Assembly: GCF_019145375.1 (NCBI RefSeq)
Contig: NZ_JAHSTX010000002.1
Location: forward strand, 376,001-440,000
DNA length: 64,000 bases
Source of the DNA: Pseudomonas triticicola
GTDB lineage: Bacteria; Pseudomonadota; Gammaproteobacteria; Pseudomonadales; Pseudomonadaceae
Reading direction: 5' to 3'
Below, piece by piece: positions 16,217 to 24,962 of this stretch. Both the position numbers and the translations under genes were made by a program. The stretch's first letter is position 1; each line of letters begins with the position of its first letter. The notes below the pieces were generated by a model. That model did not search any database, was not told the DNA's origin, and saw only the letters and a list, made by a program, of their open reading frames with translations.

Positions 16217-17224
16217 ATGGGTATTGATCTTCCGCTGATCTGGGCCGTGATCATCATCTTCGGCATCATGATGTACGTGGTCATGGACGGCTTCGACCTG
16301 GGCATCGGCATCCTCTTCCCGTTCGTGCCCGGCAAGACCGATCGCGACGTGATGATGAACACTGTCGCCCCCGTCTGGGACGGCAACGAAACCTGGCTGG
16401 TACTGGGTGGCGCGGCGTTGTTCGGCGCCTTCCCGCTGGCCTATTCGGTGGTGTTGTCGGCGCTGTACCTGCCGCTGATCTTCATGCTCATGGGCCTGAT
16501 CTTTCGCGGCGTGGCTTTCGAATTCCGCTTCAAGGCCAAGGATGAAAAACGTCACCTGTGGGACAAGGCATTTATCGGTGGTTCGATCGCGGCAACGTTC
16601 TTTCAGGGCGTGGCGCTGGGAGCGTTCATCGATGGGCTGCCAGTGGTCAATCGCCAGTTCGCCGGTGGTTCACTGGACTGGCTGACGCCGTTCACGCTGT
16701 TCTGCGGCGCGGCGCTGGTGGTGGCCTATGCCTTGCTCGGCTGCACCTGGCTGATCATGAAAACCGAAGGCAAGTTGCAGGAGCAGATGCATGACCTGGC
16801 GCGGCCGCTGGCATTCGTCCTGCTGGCAGTCATCGGCATCGTCAGCCTGTGGACACCCCTGTCGCACCCGGAAATCGCCTCGCGCTGGTTCAGCATGCCG
16901 AATCTGTTCTGGTTCATGCCGGTGCCGATTCTGGTGCTGGTCACCTTGTACGGCCTGATTCGCGCGGTGGCACGTAATGCCAACTACACGCCGTTCCTGC
17001 TGACCCTGGTGCTGATCTTCCTCGGCTACAGCGGCTTGGGCATCAGCCTGTGGCCAAACATCGTGCCGCCGTCGATCTCGATCTGGGACGCCGCCGCGCC
17101 GCCGCAAAGTCAGGGCTTCATGCTGGTCGGCACGTTGTTCATCATTCCGTTCATCCTGGGGTATACCTTCTGGAGCTACTACGTGTTCCGCGGCAAGGTC
17201 ACCCACGAAGACGGCTATCACTAA
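16217..17224 (+). CDS. cioB: Cyanide-insensitive terminal oxidase, subunit II
   Basis: Subunit II (CydB family) of the CIO oxidase. The 335 residues form about eight membrane segments. Family marks are YVVMDGFDLGIGILFPFV near the N-terminus and NTVAPVWDGNETWLVLGGAALFGAFPLAYS, both typical of CydB/CioB. The start lies three bases after cioA, preceded by AAGGAG, so the subunits are made together. A lone REP unit follows the stop and then a small third gene. Confidence 0.95.
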   Translation: MGIDLPLIWAVIIIFGIMMYVVMDGFDLGIGILFPFVPGKTDRDVMMNTVAPVWDGNETWLVLGGAALFGAFPLAYSVVLSALYLPLIFMLMGLIFRGVAFEFRFKAKDEKRHLWDKAFIGGSIAATFFQGVALGAFIDGLPVVNRQFAGGSLDWLTPFTLFCGAALVVAYALLGCTWLIMKTEGKLQEQMHDLARPLAFVLLAVIGIVSLWTPLSHPEIASRWFSMPNLFWFMPVPILVLVTLYGLIRAVARNANYTPFLLTLVLIFLGYSGLGISLWPNIVPPSISIWDAAAPPQSQGFMLVGTLFIIPFILGYTFWSYYVFRGKVTHEDGYH

Positions 17225-17243
17225 TCCCATGCTGGGCTTGCCC

Positions 17244-17272
17244 TGTGGGAGCGAGCCTGCTCGCGAAGGCGT
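17244..17272. repeat. Single REP unit (family 1) inside the cio operon
   Basis: One TGTGGGAGCGAGCCTGCTCG unit without an inverted partner, between cioB and the 55-residue gene. A solitary REP may stabilise the cioAB message rather than end it. Confidence 0.85.
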
Positions 17273-17308
17273 CCGCAGTGACGCCTTGGCTTTACGGAGA
17301 TCGATGCA

Positions 17309-17476
17309 ATGACCGGCAAACATTCCCTGCACGACATTGAAGAAGCCGAAAAAAAGCCGCTGTGGCAGCGGCTCGGCTGGTTGGCCCTGATCTGGGTTGG
17401 CAGTGTCGGCGTGTTGTTCATCGCCGCCAGCCTGATGCGCATGTTCATGAATGCCGCAGGTTTGACCACCCACTGA
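17309..17476 (+). CDS. DUF2474 small membrane protein, CydX-like subunit of CIO
   Basis: A 55-residue protein beginning MTGKHSLHDIEEAEKKPLWQ, with one membrane helix (about residues 22-44, RLGWLALIWVGSVGVLFIAA) and a short C-terminal tail. Size, topology and position after cioB match DUF2474, a family found next to cioAB and cydAB that resembles the CydX subunit needed for stable cytochrome bd. It is 84 bases from cioB with a REP unit between. GGAG lies about ten bases before the ATG. The subunit role is inferred from context. A strong terminator follows. Confidence 0.85.
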   Translation: MTGKHSLHDIEEAEKKPLWQRLGWLALIWVGSVGVLFIAASLMRMFMNAAGLTTH

Positions 17477-17514
17477 AACATCCCGTCCCGGCGCCTTCGG
17501 GTATGGATTTGCAA

Positions 17515-17538
17515 CCCTCCTCACGGAGGGTTTTTTTA
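17515..17538 (+). terminator. Rho-independent terminator of the cio operon
   Basis: CCCTCC-TCAC-GGAGGG followed by seven T. It stands 38 bases after the DUF2474 stop and just before the convergent rlmG stop. Confidence 0.9.
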
Positions 17539-17548
17539 TGCCGCAGAT

Positions 17549-18673
17549 TTATTTGCGCGCCTTGAGGATGACGAATTTCGGCGTCGCCGCCACTTGCTCG
17601 ACACCACGAAACAGGCGCGCCAGTTTGCTGTGATAGCCCAGATGTCGATTGCCGACGATGTACAGCGCACCACCAACCACCAGTGCCTCGCGCGCCTGCT
17701 GGAACATGCGCCAGGCGAGGAAATCGCCGACCACCTGCTGCTGATGAAACGGCGGGTTGCACAGCACCACGTCCAGCGACTGCGGCGCCTGCCCGGCCAG
17801 ACCATCGCCAGCGCGCACGATGACTTCGCGATCGGCCAATGCCGCACGCCAGTTCTCGGCAGCCGATTGCACCGCCATGAATGATTCGTCGACCAGCGTG
17901 TAGTGCGCATCCGGGTTCTGCAAGGCGCTGGCGATTGCCAGCACGCCGTTGCCGCAACCCAGGTCGGCGACCCGTGCGCTGCCAAGGTTCTTCGGCAGAT
18001 GCGGCAGAAACGCGCGAGTGCCGATGTCGAGGCCTTCCCGGCAGAACACGTTGGCGTGGTTAAGCAATTCGATCGCCGGTTCGTCGAGGCGATAACGAGT
18101 CGGGTAGGGCGACGTGGCGGGCGCTTTGCTTTCAGGCGTGGCGATCAGCAATCGCGCCTTTTTCACTGCCAGCGATGCTTGCACCGGACCGACGTAGCGC
18201 TCCAGCAGGTCGCCGGCAGCACGCGGCAGATGCTTGACCATGGCGGCGGCGATCACTTGCGCACCGGGCGCGAGTTGTCCTTGCAGGCGGATCAACTGCT
18301 CTTCCAATAGCGCCAGGGTTTTAGGGACGCGGATCAGCACCCGGTCAAACGGCCCGACCAAGGGCTCACTGGCCGGAATCGGACGAATCGCGTCGAACGC
18401 CTGGCCATTGCGCAGCAGATTCTTTTCCAGCCCGAGGAAACCCAGGAAGGAGTCGCCGCTGCTGCTGACCTCGACCTTGCCTAGCAGACTGATCGCCAAG
18501 GCACCAAAGCTGTCATTGAGCACCAGCACGCGGGTACTGCTCGCCAGTTGTTCGCTGGCGAGATGATTGAGCAGGTATTCGTCTGCCGCGTCGAATGCTT
18601 GCAGCGGTTCATTCTGCTGTTCGGGCTGGCGGATCAGGTCGAGTTCGGCGAAAGGTGTTTCGAGCAAAGGCAT
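17549..18673 (-). CDS. rlmG: 23S rRNA (guanine-1835-N2)-methyltransferase
   Basis: Methylates G1835 of 23S rRNA with SAM. The 374-residue protein has the duplicated RlmG/RsmC structure: an N-terminal degenerate methyltransferase-like half (about 1-190) and a C-terminal catalytic half with VADLGCGNGVLAIASA (SAM loop, about 235-250) and the NPPFH motif (about 306-310) that positions the guanine. ADEYLLNHL near residue 30 is also typical. The start at 18673 is set by homology; its ribosome-binding site is weak and the frame is open to 18757. Confidence 0.94.
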   Translation of the reverse strand: MPLLETPFAELDLIRQPEQQNEPLQAFDAADEYLLNHLASEQLASSTRVLVLNDSFGALAISLLGKVEVSSSGDSFLGFLGLEKNLLRNGQAFDAIRPIPASEPLVGPFDRVLIRVPKTLALLEEQLIRLQGQLAPGAQVIAAAMVKHLPRAAGDLLERYVGPVQASLAVKKARLLIATPESKAPATSPYPTRYRLDEPAIELLNHANVFCREGLDIGTRAFLPHLPKNLGSARVADLGCGNGVLAIASALQNPDAHYTLVDESFMAVQSAAENWRAALADREVIVRAGDGLAGQAPQSLDVVLCNPPFHQQQVVGDFLAWRMFQQAREALVVGGALYIVGNRHLGYHSKLARLFRGVEQVAATPKFVILKARK

Positions 18674-18847
18674 GGGACGGGGACTCAGGATATTCGGCAG
18701 ATATCCGGTTGCCGGCAGGTAGTGCGACGGGATCCGACCGAGTGGACTGCGATGCAAGCGGTATGCGTCATCACTCGGAAAGGCCTGAATGGTACGTTTT
18801 TTTGCGCGTAAATACTTGCAGGATTACCGCGCGATAACGCTCAGCTG

Positions 18848-19558
18848 TCAGATGATGCCGGCACGAGCGGCGGCAATCACTGCGGAAATCTTGTTGCAGA
18901 CGTTGAATTTTTCGATGACGTTTTGCACATGATAGTTAACGGTGCGTTCGCTCAGGCTGAGGATTCTCGAAATATCGTGAGCGGTCTTGCCCATGGCGGA
19001 CAGTTTCATGATTTCCAGCTCCCGGGACGATAGCCTCGGCTTGCTGGGCTTGGCCGGTGTGGGAACGGTGCGCGCATACAATTCGCTGAAGTGTCGGTTG
19101 GCGAAGAACAGATAACCGTAATGCTCATACAGTTCGAGCGGGCTGATCGGGCAGTGGGTTCGAGCCAGACTGATGATGCTGCACAAACCGCTGGTTTCGT
19201 CATGAAAGGCTTGCGACCAGCCATGCTGCAGCCCATTCTGTTTCAACGCCTGCCACAACTCGGGCGCATCAGTGAAAACTCTTTCTTCCCAAACGATCGG
19301 CAATACTGAGTGATTGCAATGCGCTATTACCGGGTCAATATTCTGGTAATTCTCTTTGTTGTACTGGATGTTCCATTCTTTCGGGTAGTTGTTGATTTGC
19401 AATGCATTCAGATGAACTTCGCGGTTGGGTGAGGTGACTGCAATGGCGCAGAAATTAAAGCCCAGGTTTTCGGCGAATCTCAGCAGGATCGGATAAGCCG
19501 CCTCTATTCCCTTGGCAAATGTCAGTTGTTTAAGTTGTGATTCCTTCCACGTTTCCAT
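18848..19558 (-). CDS. ppoR: LuxR-family solo regulator, PpoR-like
   Basis: A 236-residue quorum-sensing-type regulator with an N-terminal acyl-homoserine-lactone domain (about 15-165) and a C-terminal LuxR helix-turn-helix (about 175-232; SSRELEIMKL...SLSERTVNYHVQNVIEKF). The ligand-pocket residues conserved in AHL receptors are present: W62, Y66, D75, P76 and W90 with the same spacing as in TraR, plus a Gly in the 113 region. No luxI synthase is nearby, so this is a solo. The order LuxR-fpr-mscL is what I recall around PpoR of P. putida, the basis for the name. Start MET(W) at 19558 is chosen because upstream residues are not conserved. Confidence 0.85.
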   Translation of the reverse strand: METWKESQLKQLTFAKGIEAAYPILLRFAENLGFNFCAIAVTSPNREVHLNALQINNYPKEWNIQYNKENYQNIDPVIAHCNHSVLPIVWEERVFTDAPELWQALKQNGLQHGWSQAFHDETSGLCSIISLARTHCPISPLELYEHYGYLFFANRHFSELYARTVPTPAKPSKPRLSSRELEIMKLSAMGKTAHDISRILSLSERTVNYHVQNVIEKFNVCNKISAVIAAARAGII

Positions 19559-19871
19559 GAGCTTTTGCCTCAATGTCCTGATAGCGGGGCACCAAATGGA
19601 TCCAAAAGATCCGGCACGAATCGAAGTGTAGGATCTTTCCTGCATAACGCTTACATTTTTTCGAGATTGATAGCGGGAGGTTTTTCATAAAGGATTATTA
19701 GCAATACAGACTGTTATATTTAAATAACCATCTTAAAGTTATTACTCTAGATCTGACATTGATAACAAATCAAAACCGCAGCATTGATCCTGTCAATACC
19801 ATTACCAATCACGAGTGTTTGGCAGCGCGATTTTGCGGGACACTGTGGGCAATCGTTTCAAGGAGTGCCCC
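19559..19871. other. AT-rich control region between LuxR solo and fpr
   Basis: This 313-base gap is clearly AT-rich. Close to fpr it holds two short inverted repeats: TTGAT-AACAA-ATCAA (19759-19773) and ATTGA-TCCTG-TCAAT (19783-19797). They look like regulator half-sites; the five-base spacers do not fit an ANR box. No small gene is visible. Confidence 0.5.
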
Positions 19872-20648
19872 ATGACTGCCAGTGCCGAGAAGTACACCAC
19901 CCAGACCTTGCTCGATGTGCAACCGTTGACGCCGAACCTGTTCACGCTGCGCACCAGCCGTGATCCAGGCTTTCGCTTCCGTGCCGGTCAGTTCGCCCGG
20001 CTGGGCGTCACCAAGGCCGATGGCAGCACGGTCTGGCGCGCCTATTCGATGGTGTCGTCGCCGTTTGACGAGTTTCTCGAGTTCTTTTCCATCGTCGTGC
20101 CGGGCGGCGAATTCACCAGTGAGCTGAGCCGGCTACAGGTCGGCGACACTTTGATGGTCGAGCGCCAGGCGTTCGGCTACCTGACGCTGGATCGTTTTGT
20201 CGACGGCCGAGACCTGTGGTTATTGTCGACCGGCACCGGGGTGGCGCCCTTTCTGTCGATCCTGCAGGACTTCGAGGTCTGGGAGAAATTCGAGCGGATC
20301 ATTCTGGTTTACAGCGTGCGGGAGGCGCGGGAGCTAGCCTATCAGCAGTTGATCGCCGGGTTGACGCAACGTGACTATCTGAGCGAATACGCCCACAAGC
20401 TGCAATTCATCCCGACTGTGACCCGCGAAGCGCATCCAGGCGCGCTGCAGGGCCGGATTACCACGTTGATCGAAAACGGCGAACTGGAGCGAGCGGCAGG
20501 GGTTGAGCTCTCGCCAGAGCATTCGCGAGTGATGCTGTGCGGCAATCCGCAGATGATCGACGACACCCGCGCCTTGCTGAAACAGCGCGGCATGCGCCTG
20601 AGCCTGACGCGCAAGCCGGGGCAGGTTGCGGTGGAGAATTACTGGTAA
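19872..20648 (+). CDS. fpr: Ferredoxin-NADP+ reductase
   Basis: A 258-residue FAD flavoprotein that exchanges electrons between NADPH and ferredoxin/flavodoxin and supports oxidative-stress defence and Fe-S repair. FAD contacts are RAYSMVSSP (about residues 56-64) and the following GGEFTSELS; the NADP part begins at LLSTGTGVAPFLSIL (about 118-132), and CGNPQMIDD and the C-terminal VENYW complete the bacterial FPR pattern. AAGGAG precedes ATG 19872. It is convergent with mscL across a perfect hairpin. Regulation by an oxidative-stress regulator is likely but not shown. Confidence 0.95.
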   Translation: MTASAEKYTTQTLLDVQPLTPNLFTLRTSRDPGFRFRAGQFARLGVTKADGSTVWRAYSMVSSPFDEFLEFFSIVVPGGEFTSELSRLQVGDTLMVERQAFGYLTLDRFVDGRDLWLLSTGTGVAPFLSILQDFEVWEKFERIILVYSVREARELAYQQLIAGLTQRDYLSEYAHKLQFIPTVTREAHPGALQGRITTLIENGELERAAGVELSPEHSRVMLCGNPQMIDDTRALLKQRGMRLSLTRKPGQVAVENYW

Positions 20649-20652
20649 CGAA

Positions 20653-20674
20653 AACGGCACCCGCGGGTGCCGTT
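20653..20674. terminator. Bidirectional terminator hairpin between fpr and mscL
   Basis: AACGGCACCCG/CGGGTGCCGTT is a perfect 22-base palindrome between the two convergent stops, with short A and T ends. Confidence 0.8.
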
Positions 20675-20692
20675 TAATGTGTAGCGAATGCC

Positions 20693-21106
20693 TCAGGGCC
20701 GCTCGTTCTGCGCCTTGAGCAGGTCGCGAATTTCGCCCAGCAGTTGCTCTTCCTTGCTCGGGATCGGCGGCGCGGTCGGGGCTACGGCTTCTTCGCGCTT
20801 GAGGCGGTTGATGGCTTTGACGCCCATGAAGATCGCGAATGCGACGATCACGAAATCCAGCACCGTCTGCAGGAATTTGCCGTAAGCCAGCACCACGGCG
20901 GGCGCATCGCCCTGGGCGGCTTTGAGCGTGACAGCCAGATCACTGAAGTCCACCCCACCGATCAACAGGCCAATCGGCGGCATGATCACGTCGCCGACAA
21001 ACGACGAAACGATCTTGCCGAACGCCGCGCCGATGATGATACCGACGGCCATGTCGACCACATTGCCTTTGACCGCGAAGGCCTTGAACTCGCTAAGCAC
21101 GCCCAT
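20693..21106 (-). CDS. mscL: Large-conductance mechanosensitive channel
   Basis: A 137-residue homopentameric inner-membrane channel that opens under hypo-osmotic stress. Family marks are the amphipathic N-terminus [44 protein letters not shown] (given here in part as GNVVDMAVG and the pore-lining helix 1), a periplasmic loop, helix 2 (about 76-96) and a C-terminal coiled helix ending [14 protein letters not shown]. Length and motifs are complete. Confidence 0.97.
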   Translation of the reverse strand: MGVLSEFKAFAVKGNVVDMAVGIIIGAAFGKIVSSFVGDVIMPPIGLLIGGVDFSDLAVTLKAAQGDAPAVVLAYGKFLQTVLDFVIVAFAIFMGVKAINRLKREEAVAPTAPPIPSKEEQLLGEIRDLLKAQNERP

Positions 21107-21391
21107 AGTTATTTCCTTGTTACAGATGAGTTTGGTGTAGGCAGTGTAAATCAGCGAAACGCCTCCTGCGCGAAACACCTTCTTACAATGCCCGTTTTTA
21201 TCGACACATCAATTGACGATTAGTTTGCAAAATGCCAGCAATCGCGCGCGCTTTACGCGGTAAAGCGCTGATTGCACAGCCAATTTCTTCAATCATGGTG
21301 TTACGTTCTTTCTATTTATGTTCCTCGGCACGGGCCTCTAGCCTTGCTGTGGCGCACCTGGATGCGCCCAATAAAACCAGAGGAACCTGAT

Positions 21392-22933
21392 ATGACTTCC
21401 GCTCTTGGACTGGGGGCTTTTCCCCATCGCCGCACTCTCGGCGTTCTCACCGCCAGCCTGCTGACCTTCTCGGTCAACGCCGCTCCGCTGACCCGCGATA
21501 ACGGCGCTGCTGTCGGTGACAATCAGAACTCGCAAACCGCCGGCGCCACCGGCCCGGTGCTGCTGCAGGACGTGCAACTGATCCAGAAGCTGCAACGCTT
21601 CGACCGTGAGCGTATTCCCGAGCGCGTGGTACATGCACGCGGCACTGGCGCTCACGGCACCTTCACCGTGACCGATGACCTCAGCGACCTGAGCAAGGCC
21701 AAGGTATTCGCCGCAGGCCAGAGCACGCCGGTATTCGTGCGTTTCTCGGCGGTGGTGCATGGCAACCATTCCCCGGAAACCCTGCGTGACCCGCGTGGTT
21801 TCGCCACCAAGTTCTACACCGCTGACGGTAACTGGGATCTGGTCGGCAACAACTTCCCGACCTTCTTCATCCGCGATGCGATCAAATTCCCGGACATGGT
21901 CCACGCCTTCAAGCCCGATCCGCGCACCAACCTCGATGACGATTCGCGGCGGTTCGATTTCTTCTCCCATGTACCGGAAGCCACCCGCACGCTGACCGAG
22001 TTGTATTCCAACTACGGCACTCCGGCCAGTTACCGGGAGATGGATGGCAATGGTGTTCATGCCTATAAGCTGATCAATGCCAAGAACGAAGTTCACTATG
22101 TGAAGTTTCACTGGAAGAGTCTTCAAGGCATCAAGAACCTCACACCAAAACAAGTCAGCGAAGTTCAAGGTCAGGATTACAGTCATATGACCAATGACTT
22201 GGTAAGTAACATCAACAAAGGTAACTTTCCGAAGTGGGACTTGTACGTGCAAGTTCTCAAGCCGCAGGATTTGTCCAAGTTTGATTTCGATCCATTGGAT
22301 GCAACCAAGATCTGGCCGGGTATTCCCGAACGCAAAGTTGGACAAATGGTCTTGAACCGCAATCCGGCAAATGTATTCCAGGAAACTGAACAAGTGGCCA
22401 TGGCACCGGCCAACGTAGTTCCCGGTATCGAACCTTCGGAAGATCGTTTGTTGCAGGGCCGAGTGTTCTCTTATGCCGATACGCAGATGTATCGCCTCGG
22501 CGCCAACGCTTTGCAATTACCGATCAACGCTCCGAAAACCGTAGTGAACAACGGAAATCAGGATGGCGCGATGAATTTTGGCGCCAGCGAGTCCGGCGTC
22601 AACTACCAGCCAAGCCGCCTGCAACCGCGTGAAGAAACGCCAGCGGCGCGTTACAGCCAGTCGGCGCTGTCGGGCAGCACCCAGCAGGCAAAGATCCAGC
22701 GTGAGCAGAACTTCAAGCAGGCCGGTGATCTGTATCGCTCGTACAGCAAGCAGGAACGCCGCGACCTGATCGACAGCTTCGGCGGCTCGCTGGCCACCAC
22801 CGATGATGAGAGCAAGCACATCATCCTGTCCTTCCTGTACAAGGCCGACCCTGAGTACGGCAGCGGTGTAACCGAAGTGGCCAAGGGCGATCTCAGCCGT
22901 GTGAAAGCACTGGCGGCCAAACTGACCGACTGA
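21392..22933 (+). CDS. katB: Periplasmic catalase KatB
   Basis: A 513-residue monofunctional haem catalase that decomposes hydrogen peroxide. The N-terminus has basic residues and a hydrophobic run ending ...LTFSVNAAPLTRDNG, a signal peptide cleaved near residue 30-31, so export to the periplasm is expected as for P. aeruginosa KatB. Catalytic His81 (ERVVHARGTG), Asn154 (LVGNNFPTFF) and the haem-ligand Tyr361 (RVFSYADTQ) are present. It is followed by ankB. GAGGAA lies about 12 bases before ATG 21392. A stretch of roughly 22050-22560 is much less GC-rich (about 42 % in places) than the rest of the gene (about 68 %), without breaking the frame. Confidence 0.96.
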   Translation: MTSALGLGAFPHRRTLGVLTASLLTFSVNAAPLTRDNGAAVGDNQNSQTAGATGPVLLQDVQLIQKLQRFDRERIPERVVHARGTGAHGTFTVTDDLSDLSKAKVFAAGQSTPVFVRFSAVVHGNHSPETLRDPRGFATKFYTADGNWDLVGNNFPTFFIRDAIKFPDMVHAFKPDPRTNLDDDSRRFDFFSHVPEATRTLTELYSNYGTPASYREMDGNGVHAYKLINAKNEVHYVKFHWKSLQGIKNLTPKQVSEVQGQDYSHMTNDLVSNINKGNFPKWDLYVQVLKPQDLSKFDFDPLDATKIWPGIPERKVGQMVLNRNPANVFQETEQVAMAPANVVPGIEPSEDRLLQGRVFSYADTQMYRLGANALQLPINAPKTVVNNGNQDGAMNFGASESGVNYQPSRLQPREETPAARYSQSALSGSTQQAKIQREQNFKQAGDLYRSYSKQERRDLIDSFGGSLATTDDESKHIILSFLYKADPEYGSGVTEVAKGDLSRVKALAAKLTD

Positions 22934-22990
22934 TAGCGATGCGGCGCACGCGAGGGCTGTCCCGCCTCGCGTGCGCTCAAGGAGAGCCCG

Positions 22991-23536
22991 ATGCGTATTT
23001 TTCTTTTATGCCTGGCCGGGTGCCTGTCGTTCAGCGCGTGGGCGGCACCGGTCGAGCAAAGCCCCGAGGCAATCAAGGCGCAGTTGCAGGATTACTACTT
23101 CGACGCCGCCCGCCGTGGCGACGTGCCGATGCTCGAGACCTTTATCGAGTCCGGCTATTCCCTCGATACCCGCGACAGCAAGGGTTACACCGCGCTGATT
23201 CTGGCCGCCTACCACGGTCAGGCGCCGGCGGTTGAGCGACTGTTGGCAGCGGGCGCGGACGCCTGTGCTCAGGATCAACGCGGCAACACGGCGCTGATGG
23301 GCGCGATTTTCAAAGGCGAGTTGCAGATCGCCCGGCGCCTGATGGCCACCGATTGCAGCCCCGACCAGCGTAACGGCGCCGGACAGACAGCGGCGATGTA
23401 CGCCGGGCTGTTCAAGCGTCTGGAATTGCTTGATGCGTTGAAAGCCAAGGGCGCCGACCTCAATGCCGAGGATCCGCTGGGCAACAGTGCCGCGCGTCTG
23501 GCCAGCGGCGAAATCCGTACCGCTGCGCCGCGCTGA
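22991..23536 (+). CDS. ankB: Ankyrin-repeat protein AnkB
   Basis: A 181-residue periplasmic ankyrin-repeat protein. A signal peptide (MRIFLLCLAGCLSFSAWA) is followed by about four ankyrin repeats, with the usual G-x-T-A-L-I-L-A-A-x-x-G (about 65-76) and GNTALMGAIFKGEL units. In P. aeruginosa AnkB is encoded with katB and is needed for full KatB activity; the same gene order here supports that role. AAGGAG precedes the ATG, 57 bases after the katB stop. Confidence 0.93.
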   Translation: MRIFLLCLAGCLSFSAWAAPVEQSPEAIKAQLQDYYFDAARRGDVPMLETFIESGYSLDTRDSKGYTALILAAYHGQAPAVERLLAAGADACAQDQRGNTALMGAIFKGELQIARRLMATDCSPDQRNGAGQTAAMYAGLFKRLELLDALKAKGADLNAEDPLGNSAARLASGEIRTAAPR

Positions 23537-23583
23537 TCGGCGATGGCTGCGTTATCATCGCGTCTTTTGTTCCGGGGGTTCTG

Positions 23584-24951
23584 ATGGCCAAGGCCAAGCG
23601 CATGTACGGCTGCACCGAGTGCGGCGCAACCTTTCCCAAGTGGGCCGGGCAGTGCGGCGAGTGCGGTGCCTGGAACACCCTGACCGAAACCATGATCGAA
23701 AGCGGCGGCGCCACGGCACCTACCGGGCGCACCGGCTGGGCCGGGCAACAGGCGCAGATCAAGACCCTGGCTGAAGTCAGCATCGAAGAGATTCCACGGT
23801 TTTCCACCGCGTCCGGTGAGCTCGATCGCGTGCTCGGCGGCGGGCTGGTCGATGGCTCGGTGGTGCTGATCGGCGGTGATCCGGGGATCGGCAAGTCGAC
23901 CATCCTTTTGCAAACCCTGTGCAACCTGGCCAAGAGCATGCCGGCGCTGTACGTCACCGGTGAGGAATCCCAGCAGCAGGTGGCAATGCGCGCTCGCCGT
24001 CTCGGCCTGCCACAGGATCAACTGCGGGTGATGACCGAAACCTGCATCGAAACCATCATCGCCACCGCCCGCCAGGAAAAGCCCAAGGTGATGGTGATCG
24101 ACTCGATCCAGACCATCTTCACCGAACAACTGCAATCGGCCCCGGGCGGTGTATCCCAAGTACGCGAGAGCGCGGCGCTGCTGGTGCGTTACGCCAAACA
24201 GAGCGGCACGGCGATTTTCCTTGTCGGCCACGTCACCAAAGAGGGCGCTCTGGCCGGTCCTCGTGTGCTGGAACACATGGTCGACACCGTGCTGTATTTC
24301 GAAGGCGAATCCGACGGTCGCCTGCGTTTGTTGCGTGCAGTGAAAAACCGTTTCGGCGCGGTCAACGAGTTGGGCGTGTTCGGCATGACCGACAAGGGCC
24401 TGAAAGAAGTCTCCAATCCTTCGGCGATTTTTCTCACCCGCGCCCAGGAAGAAGTCCCGGGCAGTGTGGTCATGGCGACGTGGGAAGGCACCCGGCCGAT
24501 GCTGGTGGAAGTGCAGGCGCTGGTCGATGACAGCCATCTGGCCAACCCGCGTCGGGTGACGCTGGGGCTGGATCAGAACCGATTGGCGATGTTGCTCGCT
24601 GTGCTGCACCGCCACGGCGGGATTCCGACCCACGATCAGGACGTGTTCCTCAACGTGGTCGGTGGCGTGAAGGTGCTGGAGACGGCGTCGGATCTGGCGT
24701 TGATGGCCGCCGTCATGTCGAGTTTGCGCAATCGGCCGCTGCCCCATGACCTGCTGGTGTTCGGCGAAGTCGGCCTGTCCGGCGAGGTGCGCCCGGTGCC
24801 GAGCGGGCAGGAGCGGTTGAAGGAAGCGGCCAAGCATGGCTTCAAACGCGCGATCGTGCCGAAGGGTAATGCTCCGAAGGAATCGCCGGCGGGGTTGCAG
24901 ATCATTGCCGTGACCCGTCTCGAACAAGCGCTCGACGCACTGTTTGAGTGA
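23584..24951 (+). CDS. radA: DNA repair protein RadA
   Basis: A RecA-related ATPase and helicase that promotes branch migration in recombination. The 455-residue protein has an N-terminal C4 zinc finger (C10, C13, C24, C27), Walker A GGDPGIGKST (about 96-105), the RadA-specific KNRFG motif (about 255-259) and a C-terminal Lon-like domain. It starts 47 bases after ankB and may have its own promoter. Confidence 0.97.
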   Translation: MAKAKRMYGCTECGATFPKWAGQCGECGAWNTLTETMIESGGATAPTGRTGWAGQQAQIKTLAEVSIEEIPRFSTASGELDRVLGGGLVDGSVVLIGGDPGIGKSTILLQTLCNLAKSMPALYVTGEESQQQVAMRARRLGLPQDQLRVMTETCIETIIATARQEKPKVMVIDSIQTIFTEQLQSAPGGVSQVRESAALLVRYAKQSGTAIFLVGHVTKEGALAGPRVLEHMVDTVLYFEGESDGRLRLLRAVKNRFGAVNELGVFGMTDKGLKEVSNPSAIFLTRAQEEVPGSVVMATWEGTRPMLVEVQALVDDSHLANPRRVTLGLDQNRLAMLLAVLHRHGGIPTHDQDVFLNVVGGVKVLETASDLALMAAVMSSLRNRPLPHDLLVFGEVGLSGEVRPVPSGQERLKEAAKHGFKRAIVPKGNAPKESPAGLQIIAVTRLEQALDALFE

Positions 24952-24962
24952 ACGCCGAACCT

